Positions 35,977 to 44,250 of a stretch of DNA of 64,000 nucleotides are shown here, in pieces. Within the stretch, counting starts at the first letter, position 1. The number at the start of each line of letters is the position of its first letter. The stretch lies in assembly GCA_001873065.1 (NCBI GenBank), contig MNYM01000005.1, forward strand, positions 1-64,000. The letters are read 5' to 3'. The stretch is from Flavobacteriaceae bacterium CG2_30_31_66 (GTDB lineage: Bacteria > Bacteroidota > Bacteroidia > Flavobacteriales > Flavobacteriaceae). The position numbers and the translations under genes were made by a program. Under the pieces are notes generated by a model. The model was not told the DNA's origin. It saw only the letters and a program-made list of their open reading frames with translations, and ran no database searches.

Positions 35977-37179
35977 ATGACAAACCCTACTCTTACAATA
36001 ATGTATATTGGCAAAACATCATCGTATTTTGAGAATATCAAAATACGAAATGAAATCTCGCTAGTTTCAATGGAAAATAGCATTGCCGCCACAAATTACC
36101 TCAATGAAAATAAATCACCAGATGCCATTATTTGCGAATATAATTTGGCAGGAAATAATGGGTTATTTTTTTTTGATTGGATTAAAAAGCAAGAAAAATT
36201 TCATGGAGTGCCATTTATCTTGTTGACCAAAGAATTTAGTATTGATGTTTATAAACTCTCTTTCACACAATCTGTTGACGATTATTATGCTACTTCGGTC
36301 ACAAAACCTGAGGATATTATAAACAGAATTGAATTTTTCAATAAGTACATAAAAAATAATATTAAAATAAATACTCCAAGAGACAAAGAAGAAATTTTTA
36401 AAATGCCACTTTCAAAAAGAATTTTTGACATTTTTGTAGCCTCATTTGTACTTTTGGTTGCTTCTCCTTTTTTACTATTGATACTACTTGCAATAAAATT
36501 AGAATCAAAAGGAAAAGTATATTACATCTCAAAAAGAGTTGGCAGAAAAACATTTGATTTTTATAAACTAAGATCAATGAGAACAGGCTCTGATGAACTT
36601 CTTAAAAAATTAGCTGCAGAAAAAAATCAATACAACACCCAACCTAAAGCTAACGAAAACATTTTTGATATGCCTTGCCCAAGATGCAGCAAATTAACAA
36701 TAGGAGAAACTTGTTCGCCATTGATGTATATTGAAAATCATCAAATTTGTGACTATTGGTACAATCATCAAAAAAATGAAGCCGCAAATAATAGTGCCAC
36801 ATTTGTAAAAATTGTAAATGATCCACGAGTTACAAGAGTTGGAAAATTCATCAGAAATACAAGTATTGATGAATTGCCTCAACTTATCAATGTTTTAAAA
36901 GGCGATATGTCTATTGTTGGCAACAGACCATTACCAGTTTATGAAGCTGAATTGTTAACTGCAGACGCTTTATCAAACCGATTTTTAGCTCCAGCAGGAA
37001 TCACAGGCTTATGGCAAGTAGAGCTGAGAGGGAAAGGAGGAAACATGTCCGAAGAAGAAAGAATTAGATTAGACAACGAATATGCAGAGCATTTTAAGGG
37101 TGATAATTATTCATTTTGGTACGATATGAAACTTATTTTGAGAACCATTCCTGCTTTGCTTCAAAAAGATTCTGTTTAA
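35977..37179 (+). CDS. Pseudo-receiver fused to undecaprenyl-phosphate sugar phosphotransferase
   Basis: 400 residues in two parts. Residues about 5-125 have the receiver layout, but the acidic pair is gone (LTIMYIGKT) and the acceptor position reads Glu54 (IICEYNL) in place of Asp; the conserved TKP lysine survives (Lys110). Residues about 145-400 are a bacterial sugar transferase (PF02397): membrane hairpin 150-173, KRVGRKTFDFYKLRSM, then an insertion with four Cys (234, 237, 246, 258), then NDPRVTRVGKFIRNTSIDELPQL and GNRPLP and the C-terminal GITGLWQVELRGK. It should start the polymer by moving a sugar-1-phosphate to undecaprenyl phosphate. Confidence 0.92.
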   Translation: MTNPTLTIMYIGKTSSYFENIKIRNEISLVSMENSIAATNYLNENKSPDAIICEYNLAGNNGLFFFDWIKKQEKFHGVPFILLTKEFSIDVYKLSFTQSVDDYYATSVTKPEDIINRIEFFNKYIKNNIKINTPRDKEEIFKMPLSKRIFDIFVASFVLLVASPFLLLILLAIKLESKGKVYYISKRVGRKTFDFYKLRSMRTGSDELLKKLAAEKNQYNTQPKANENIFDMPCPRCSKLTIGETCSPLMYIENHQICDYWYNHQKNEAANNSATFVKIVNDPRVTRVGKFIRNTSIDELPQLINVLKGDMSIVGNRPLPVYEAELLTADALSNRFLAPAGITGLWQVELRGKGGNMSEEERIRLDNEYAEHFKGDNYSFWYDMKLILRTIPALLQKDSV

Positions 37180-37202
37180 TAAAAAATTGAGACCAGAAAA
37201 AC

Positions 37203-37946
37203 ATGAAATTAAGCTTAAAATGTATAGTAATTGTTGTGATAAATTTTTGTTGCAACTGTTATTTATCCGCACAAAATACCCCAATTGAAAAAGTTATCGC
37301 AATAAAAAGTAAAATAAATATTCCTCCTTTGAACGTTATTATTGATTCTGTCTTAAAAAATAACGCAATGCTTAAATTCCGAAAACAAGGGATAGGTGTA
37401 AAAGAATCAACACTAGAGTCAGAGAAAATTTATTGGACAAGAAATTTGGGTATTCAAGCAGAAACGAGATATGGAACTTTAAATAGCTTTTCAACAAGTG
37501 CTGACGGAAATTCAACAGCCGCTTTTGCAACAACTGCCACTCAATTTAATTATAGTGCGGGAATATATTTGAAGTTTCCCGTTTTTGATTTTTTGAACAG
37601 AAAAAAGCAAATAACGCTTGCAAGACTTGAAATTGAACAAGCAATAAGTATTGAGCAATCTTTAAAAGATGAAATAAGACAAAATGTGATAAAATTATAT
37701 CATGATTTACTATTAAAACAAAGAATACTTCAAATACGATCTGAAAGTTTGGGAAGTGGACGAGTTAATATGCAAATGGCTGAAAAAGAATTTAGAAATG
37801 GAGTCATTCAAGTCACAGAATATGCTCGAATTTCTGGAATTACTTCAAATTTAGAGGCAGATTATGAATTCGCAAAGTCAGAATTTATCATCGCTAAAAG
37901 TATCTTAGAAGACATGGCAGGATTTAATTTTGGCATCACTAATTGA
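37203..37946 (+). CDS. Short TolC-family outer membrane efflux-type protein
   Basis: 247 residues with a signal peptide (cut about residue 25, after YLSAQ). The remainder contains a single TolC/OEP-type repeat: a helix (NVIIDSVLKNNAMLKFRKQG), a beta-strand pair with YSAGIYLKFPVFDFLNRKK, and long helices (ARLEIEQAIS ... AEKEFRNGVIQVTEYARISG). Classical TolC proteins have two repeats and about 420-480 residues, so this is about half. It precedes the Wzc-like gene by 7 nt, in the place where an OPX/Wza export gene is usual. Confidence 0.75.
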   Translation: MKLSLKCIVIVVINFCCNCYLSAQNTPIEKVIAIKSKINIPPLNVIIDSVLKNNAMLKFRKQGIGVKESTLESEKIYWTRNLGIQAETRYGTLNSFSTSADGNSTAAFATTATQFNYSAGIYLKFPVFDFLNRKKQITLARLEIEQAISIEQSLKDEIRQNVIKLYHDLLLKQRILQIRSESLGSGRVNMQMAEKEFRNGVIQVTEYARISGITSNLEADYEFAKSEFIIAKSILEDMAGFNFGITN

Positions 37947-37953
37947 AAAAAAA

Positions 37954-40341
37954 ATGAATATTATTGAATTTTTAAGACTCATTATAAAGCATTTAAGGCT
38001 GTTGATTATTGCGCCTTTTTTGCTTGCTATTTTGGTTATAATGCTCACGATGAAACCTAGTTTTAAATATTCATCCCAAACCATTTTATATACAGGTCTT
38101 GCAACAGGCAGCTCTATTGAAATGGAAAAAACGTTTAATTATTTTGCCACAAATTCTGCTTTTGACAATTTAATTAACATCATAAATTCAAGAGAAACCC
38201 AAGAAGAAGTTGCCATCAGATTGTTAACGCAACATTTAATGCTTCCTGGGGCAAATCCAAAGTATATATCAAAAAAATTATATGACGAATTTAAAATAAA
38301 AATTCCGAGTCACATTTACAATTACATCGAAAAAGATGAGATTACTGATGTTTCAAAAAAAGATTCAATCGAAAACTATTATAAGAAAAAACCACTATTT
38401 CCCAGAGAAATAAATCCTATTAATTATGAAAAAACAGTTAAAAATTTGACAGTTTTAATGAGAAGTAGCAATGATAATTTTATTTATGAAATACTCAATT
38501 ATGAAGATGACCATTATTCTTTGAAAGAATTATCAACCATAAGTGCCACTAGAATCAATTCAAGTGATTTGGTAAAAATGAGTTACACCACAAACGACCC
38601 AGGAATTTGCCAACAAACATTGGCAATTTATAATGAAGTTTGCATCAAAAATTATAAAAATATCAAAGAAAATAGGTCTGATGCTGTTGTCAAATATTTT
38701 GAAGAACAACTCGTAGAAGCCAATAAAAAACTTAAAATCGCAGAAGATAAATTATTAGAATTCAATAAATCCTACAATATCATCAATTACTATGAGCAAA
38801 GTAAAGCTGTTGCAGTAGTAAAGGAAGATATGGAAGTAGATTATAATAATAAAAAAGCAAAATTGGCTGGAACGATTGCAGCAACAAAAAAAATTGAAGA
38901 AAAACTAGAAATCCAGAAAAAAATTCAAATTTTAAACAATGAGGTTTTAGATAAAAAGAAAAAACTGGGCAATTTGAACTACGAAATTGCAATTAATGAA
39001 ACAATGTTAACTTCGGATAAAAACCAAACAATTGCCAAAGAATTAATTGCATTAAAAAGTGAAAGAGAAAAACTAACGGACGATATTCAACAACAAGTTA
39101 ATCAAATATATCAATTTGAAAATTCTATTGAAGGCATTCAAAGAGGAAAAGCACTCCCTGAATGGTTAGATAATGTGATTGAAACCGAAAATTTGAAAGC
39201 AAGTATTGGCGTGATGGATAAACGCAACAAAGATTTCAAAGAGCAATATTCCATTTATGCTCCTGCTGGGGCAAATATCAAAAGAATTGAACGCGAAATT
39301 TCGGTTTCAGAACAAGGCTATTTAGAAATTTTACATGGATTAAACTTAGCCAAACTGAAACTCCAAGACAACGAATTATCATCCAATTTAAAAACAATTG
39401 ATGCACCATACTATCCATTATCTCCAATTCCAGGAAAAAGAAAAATTCTTGTTGTGGCTGCTCTGTTTTTAGGAACTATATTAATTTTAGCTATCATTTT
39501 ATTAATGGAATTTTTTGACAACACGCTGAAAAATTCAGAAAAAGCAACAAAAAAATTAGGGTTAAAATCATTGGGAATGATTCCGAAAATTTTATTAAAT
39601 CCTGGAAATATGAATTTTCAATTTATTCAAAATAGATTAATAGAAATCATCACTCAAAATATCAAACAATTTATAAATACACATTCAACAGCAAATGAGG
39701 TTAAAACCATAACTATTTTTAGTACTCAAAAAATGGAAGGAAAAACAGTTTTAGCTGGTAATATTTTAAAAATTTTAAAAAAAGAAGGAAAAAAAGTACT
39801 ATTTTTAACCTATTCTGAAAAACAAAAAGCTTTATTTCAATCAAAAAAATCTCCAATAATTAATAAAATTTTTGGTTATCCTGATCCACGAGTTGATGTT
39901 GATAACATTTTTTTGGCTGACGTTTCATCTTATCTTGAAAATCGAGAAATCAGAATCTATAATTTGAATGAACAATTTGATAAAGTGTCAAATTATACTG
40001 ATATTTTAGAACAAAGTAATTTAAAAATTGATTATATCCCTGATTATGTGATGATTGAGTTACCTGCAATGATTTATAATAATTATCCAACAACTTTGAT
40101 TAGCAATGCCGACTTTAATATTTTGACTTGTAGATCAAATAGAACTTGGGCAGAAGCAGACAAAACAATTCTCGAAAATTTGTTGCAATTATCCCCTTCA
40201 AAAATTAATTTTATTTTGAATGGTGTAAATATCAACGAAATTGAGGCTGTTCTTGGTGATCTTCCTAAAAAAAGAAGTACCATTAGAAAAAAAATAAAAT
40301 CTATATTTAAGTTTCAATTTTTTTCTAAAAATCAAATTTAA
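37954..40341 (+). CDS. Wzc/GumC-like polysaccharide co-polymerase with degenerate kinase domain
   Basis: 795 residues from the ATG at 37954; an in-frame TTG at 37930 overlaps the TolC-like gene. Wzz domain at both ends of a large periplasmic coiled-coil part, with membrane segments near residues 18-38 and 505-528. The cytosolic C-terminus (from about 580) has the BY-kinase fold, but Walker A reads STQKMEGKT (about 590-598), the Walker A' aspartates are absent (VLFLTYSEKQ), and there is no terminal Tyr cluster. It probably sets chain length and organises export without normal autokinase activity. Confidence 0.88.
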   Translation: MNIIEFLRLIIKHLRLLIIAPFLLAILVIMLTMKPSFKYSSQTILYTGLATGSSIEMEKTFNYFATNSAFDNLINIINSRETQEEVAIRLLTQHLMLPGANPKYISKKLYDEFKIKIPSHIYNYIEKDEITDVSKKDSIENYYKKKPLFPREINPINYEKTVKNLTVLMRSSNDNFIYEILNYEDDHYSLKELSTISATRINSSDLVKMSYTTNDPGICQQTLAIYNEVCIKNYKNIKENRSDAVVKYFEEQLVEANKKLKIAEDKLLEFNKSYNIINYYEQSKAVAVVKEDMEVDYNNKKAKLAGTIAATKKIEEKLEIQKKIQILNNEVLDKKKKLGNLNYEIAINETMLTSDKNQTIAKELIALKSEREKLTDDIQQQVNQIYQFENSIEGIQRGKALPEWLDNVIETENLKASIGVMDKRNKDFKEQYSIYAPAGANIKRIEREISVSEQGYLEILHGLNLAKLKLQDNELSSNLKTIDAPYYPLSPIPGKRKILVVAALFLGTILILAIILLMEFFDNTLKNSEKATKKLGLKSLGMIPKILLNPGNMNFQFIQNRLIEIITQNIKQFINTHSTANEVKTITIFSTQKMEGKTVLAGNILKILKKEGKKVLFLTYSEKQKALFQSKKSPIINKIFGYPDPRVDVDNIFLADVSSYLENREIRIYNLNEQFDKVSNYTDILEQSNLKIDYIPDYVMIELPAMIYNNYPTTLISNADFNILTCRSNRTWAEADKTILENLLQLSPSKINFILNGVNINEIEAVLGDLPKKRSTIRKKIKSIFKFQFFSKNQI

Positions 40342-40352
40342 ATTAAAATTTT

Positions 40353-41735
40353 ATGAAAACCCTCAAAAAAATTATTCGCGAAGATAATTTTCTTTCATTA
40401 ACAGGAAATGTTGTAATTGCTATTTTAGGAATTGCAAGTTTTGCTTTGCTTGCCAGAAGTTTGTCTTTGGAGGTTTTTGGTGAATGGGTTTTATTTATTG
40501 CAGCAGGTTCATTTGTTGAAATGTTTCGTTTTGGAATTACCAATACTGGACTCATAAGGTATTTATCTGGCGCAGATGATTCTTCAAGAATTAAATTGAT
40601 TGGTTCAAATGCTTTGATTGGTTTTGGAGCTACAACCCTAATTGCCATAATCATTTATGTATGTAATATTTTTTTCTACGAATCAATCAACAATGCTGGT
40701 TATGGATTGTTTTTTAAATGGTATCCATTATTGGCATTTTTAAATTTACCATGGAATAATGCCTTGGTTGTATTGCAAGCAGACAGAAAATATGCACAAA
40801 TTCTACTCTTAAAAACAATCAATAGTGGCGTTTTCTTTTTAGTAATTGTAGCTCATTTTAGTAAACTTAATTTGAGTTTAAATCAATTGGTTATTGCATT
40901 ATTGATTATTAATGCTATGACTTCTTTGATCAGTTTAATTTTGGGTTGGGACGGCATAAAACACGTTGTAAAAGCAACAAATGAAACCAGTAAAACTTTA
41001 TTAAACTTCGGAAAATACACCACTTTCACGCTGATTGGCACCAATTTATTGAGAAATGTTGATACGTTAATTCTTAGTTTAAGCCCTCTTGGAAATGCTG
41101 CTGTAGCTTTGTATAGTATTCCATTAAAACTCACTGAATTGCAACAAATTCCTCTGAGAAGTTTTGTGGCAACTGCATTTCCTAAAATGTCAAAAGCCAG
41201 CGTTCAAGGAAAAGCGGAGGAAGTAAAAGAGTTGTTTTATCAGTATTCTGGGGCATTATCTTATCTATTTGTTTTCATAAGTCTCTTTACATTCATTTTT
41301 GCCGAATTTTTCGTTCAATTACTCTCTGGAAATCAATATCTAGAAACTAGTCCTAACGGATTTAATGTGGTAAATATCGTACGTGTTTTTTCACTTTACG
41401 GACTTTTATTACCTATCGATAGAATGACTGGGATTGCACTTGACAGCATCAATAAACCAAAAATAAACGCAGTTAAAGTATTCATTATGTTGTTTGCAAA
41501 TATTTTAGGTGATTTAGTGGCAATTTTTATTTTTAAATCATTGATGCTAGTTGCAGTTGCTTCCATTGTCTTTACTGCCATCGGCATCTGGATGGGAATG
41601 TATTTTTTAACAAAGGAAATACCATTGTCTTACAAAGAAATTTTTTCTTCTGGTATCAAATTTTACCTTTCTATGTTCAACAAAATCACAAAACATCGAT
41701 ATGAAAATATTGTAAAACTTGAGAGAAAATTTTAA
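40353..41735 (+). CDS. Wzx-type oligosaccharide flippase
   Basis: 460 residues, about 12-14 hydrophobic helices, MOP/PST superfamily. The N-terminus (LSLTGNVVIAILGIASFALLAR) and the LEVFGEWVLFIAAGSF segment are typical of polysaccharide flippases. It should move undecaprenyl-linked repeat units across the inner membrane. Between wzc and wzy, 11 nt and 3 nt away, so co-transcribed. Confidence 0.9.
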   Translation: MKTLKKIIREDNFLSLTGNVVIAILGIASFALLARSLSLEVFGEWVLFIAAGSFVEMFRFGITNTGLIRYLSGADDSSRIKLIGSNALIGFGATTLIAIIIYVCNIFFYESINNAGYGLFFKWYPLLAFLNLPWNNALVVLQADRKYAQILLLKTINSGVFFLVIVAHFSKLNLSLNQLVIALLIINAMTSLISLILGWDGIKHVVKATNETSKTLLNFGKYTTFTLIGTNLLRNVDTLILSLSPLGNAAVALYSIPLKLTELQQIPLRSFVATAFPKMSKASVQGKAEEVKELFYQYSGALSYLFVFISLFTFIFAEFFVQLLSGNQYLETSPNGFNVVNIVRVFSLYGLLLPIDRMTGIALDSINKPKINAVKVFIMLFANILGDLVAIFIFKSLMLVAVASIVFTAIGIWMGMYFLTKEIPLSYKEIFSSGIKFYLSMFNKITKHRYENIVKLERKF

Positions 41736-41738
41736 ACC

Positions 41739-43220
41739 ATGGAAACAGAAAGTAACATCAATCCATTTGAAAATTATTCAGGGTCAAACAACCTTGCAAA
41801 ACCAGGATTTTTACTTTCTGTTTTGGCTTTTATTGCTTTTGTGGCAATTGTCATAGCAAAATTTCAAATCATTGGCATTGGACTATTTTTTGCAGTGGTT
41901 ATTGGAATTGTTTACTTGAATTATATTTTTAATCATCCAATAATTGGTTTTTATACAGCTATTTCACTCAATTTTATTTTATTGGGTTTAGGGCGTTATG
42001 TTACAGGTTTACCTCTTGGATTTGGCATTGATGGCATTCTTATCTTGACTTATGTTGCACTATTTTTTAATAAATTTAAAGAGCGAATAGATTTAACTCC
42101 TATCAAAAAAGATGTCACAATTTTAGTGATAATTTGGTTTGGATATTCCATTTTACAACTTGCAAATCCCGAAGCAAGAAGCGTTTCTGCATGGATTTCA
42201 GGTAGAGGAATTGCTTTTTATCCATTGTTGTTTGTTCCTCTCACACTCTACTTCATTGATACTCACAAAAAATTAAATATTTTTTTATATGTTTGGGCTA
42301 TTTTCTCAATACTCGCTACTTTAAAAGGCATTATGCAACTGTATTTTGGCGTTGATGCGGCAGAACAAGCTTGGCTTAATGAGGGGAGTTACAAAACTCA
42401 TATTTTATTTGGCAAACTTCGGGTATTTTCATTTTACAGTGACGCAGGACAATTTGGTGCAAATCAAGGATATACAGGAGTTGTTTTCTTGATATATTCA
42501 CTTTCACAAAAAGAATTACTATCTAAAATATTTTTCATTTTAGTAGGACTTTTAGGGATTTATGGTATGGTAATTTCCGGAACAAGAGGTGCATTGAGCG
42601 TTCCAATGGCTGGCTTTATGACGTACTTTTTTTTGAGTAAAAATATAAAAGTATTGAGTGCTGGTATTTTATTTTTAATTTGTGTTTTTATATTTTTTAA
42701 GTTTACCATGATTGGTCAGGGAAATTCCCAAATACGAAGAATGAGAACTGCTTTTGATCCAAATGATGCCTCACTTCAAGTCCGCTTAAACAATCAAAAA
42801 ATACTAAAAAATTATCTTGCATCAAGACCTTTTGGGGGAGGAATTGGTCATGGAGGAACAAAAGCCCAAAAATATTTACCAAATGCTTTTCTATCAAATG
42901 TAGCAACAGATAGTTGGTATGTTTTAATTTGGGTTGAACAAGGAATTATTGGATTATTACTTCATTTAAGTATTCTTTTCTATATCATGGGAAAAGCAAG
43001 TTTCAATGTAATGTTCAGAATTCGCGATCCAATTTTAAGGTATAAAATATCAGCTTTGATTGCCGGAATGGCAGGAATCATGGTGGCTTCTTACGGAAAT
43101 GCAGTTTTAGGTCAAATGCCAACTGCGCTTCTAATTTATGCAACAATGGCAATCATCTTAAATACAAAAGTCATAGAAGATTCAGAAAAAAATTCTGAAG
43201 AAGCAATTTTAAAAAAATAA
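41739..43220 (+). CDS. O-antigen ligase/Wzy-type polymerase
   Basis: 493 residues with about 12 membrane segments and one large periplasmic loop (about 320-400), which holds SQIRRMRTAFDPNDASLQVRL and RPFGGGIGHGG, the Wzy_C/O-antigen ligase signature. By context it is the polymerase of a Wzx/Wzy pathway, although ligases share the fold. It starts 3 nt after the flippase gene. Confidence 0.88.
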   Translation: METESNINPFENYSGSNNLAKPGFLLSVLAFIAFVAIVIAKFQIIGIGLFFAVVIGIVYLNYIFNHPIIGFYTAISLNFILLGLGRYVTGLPLGFGIDGILILTYVALFFNKFKERIDLTPIKKDVTILVIIWFGYSILQLANPEARSVSAWISGRGIAFYPLLFVPLTLYFIDTHKKLNIFLYVWAIFSILATLKGIMQLYFGVDAAEQAWLNEGSYKTHILFGKLRVFSFYSDAGQFGANQGYTGVVFLIYSLSQKELLSKIFFILVGLLGIYGMVISGTRGALSVPMAGFMTYFFLSKNIKVLSAGILFLICVFIFFKFTMIGQGNSQIRRMRTAFDPNDASLQVRLNNQKILKNYLASRPFGGGIGHGGTKAQKYLPNAFLSNVATDSWYVLIWVEQGIIGLLLHLSILFYIMGKASFNVMFRIRDPILRYKISALIAGMAGIMVASYGNAVLGQMPTALLIYATMAIILNTKVIEDSEKNSEEAILKK

Positions 43221-43264
43221 AATATTTACGATTAATCATTCAATAACCCTAAAATAATTACCTC

Positions 43265-44203
43265 ATGAACTACAGAAATATAACAGCCCTTAACAATATC
43301 ATTCTCAAAAGATTAAGTATTATTCCACGTGATTTTGATTTGATAGTTGGTGTTCCTAGAAGTGGTATGCTTCCAGCAAATTTGTTAGCACTTTATCTAA
43401 ACAGACCATACACAGATATTCATTCGTTTTTGAATGGTCACATTTATAAAGCTGGTGCAAGAAGTCAGTTTTTTGATATTTCTGAGTTTAAAAAAATCTT
43501 AGTAGTTGATGATAGTATTGCTTCTGGTTCAGCAATGATTGAGGTAAAAGAAAGTCTAAAACACTTAGAATCAAAGTTTGATATTAAATATTGTGCGGTT
43601 TATATCATTCCAGGAAAAGAAAAAATGGTTGATTATTTCTTTGAAATTGTGCCACTTCCAAGATATTTTCAATGGAATATTTTGAATCATACAACACTTG
43701 AAAAAGCGTGTTTTGATATTGATGGTGTTTTGTGTGAAGATCCTTTACCAGAACAAAATGATGATGGTGAAAAATATATTGATTTTATTTTAAACGCGCC
43801 ACCATTATTTATTCCTGGAAGTAAAATAGGTACAATTGTCACTTCAAGATTGGAAAAATATCGAAAAGAAACCGAAACGTGGCTAAAAAACAACAACATC
43901 AAATACAATGATTTGGTAATGCTTGATTTGCCAAACATGGCTGCTCGTCAAAAGGCAAACAATCATGGAGACCATAAAGCAAAAGCATATATGGCAAAAC
44001 CTTATGTGCTATTTGTTGAAAGTGAACTTCATCAAGCAATTGAAATCAATAGAATTTCTAAAAAACCAGTTTTGTGTACAGCAAATTTTGAAATGATTTT
44101 TGAATCTGAATCTTTTATGTACAATCTTAAAAGCGGAAAACACCTTCCTTTTTTAAGAAAATATGGATTAAAATTGAGAGATTTTCTAAAAAAATTCAAA
44201 TAA
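43265..44203 (+). CDS. Phosphoribosyltransferase fused to HAD-like phosphatase domain
   Basis: 312 residues. Residues 1-135 are a type I phosphoribosyltransferase with the PRPP-binding signature ILVVDDSIASGSA (79-91) and the early VGVPRSGMLPANL loop. From about 147 follows a HAD-like domain with motif I DIDGV (151-155), motif II VTSRLEKYR and a Lys/Asp-containing end near SELHQA. No membrane segment. Enzymatic activity is unknown; such a fusion inside a polysaccharide operon suggests synthesis or recycling of a ribosyl-phosphate donor, which is speculation. 44 nt after wzy. Confidence 0.85.
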   Translation: MNYRNITALNNIILKRLSIIPRDFDLIVGVPRSGMLPANLLALYLNRPYTDIHSFLNGHIYKAGARSQFFDISEFKKILVVDDSIASGSAMIEVKESLKHLESKFDIKYCAVYIIPGKEKMVDYFFEIVPLPRYFQWNILNHTTLEKACFDIDGVLCEDPLPEQNDDGEKYIDFILNAPPLFIPGSKIGTIVTSRLEKYRKETETWLKNNNIKYNDLVMLDLPNMAARQKANNHGDHKAKAYMAKPYVLFVESELHQAIEINRISKKPVLCTANFEMIFESESFMYNLKSGKHLPFLRKYGLKLRDFLKKFK

Positions 44204-44250
44204 ATCTCTCCAATGAAAAACCCTAATATTCATTAAAAATTAGCTGATTT

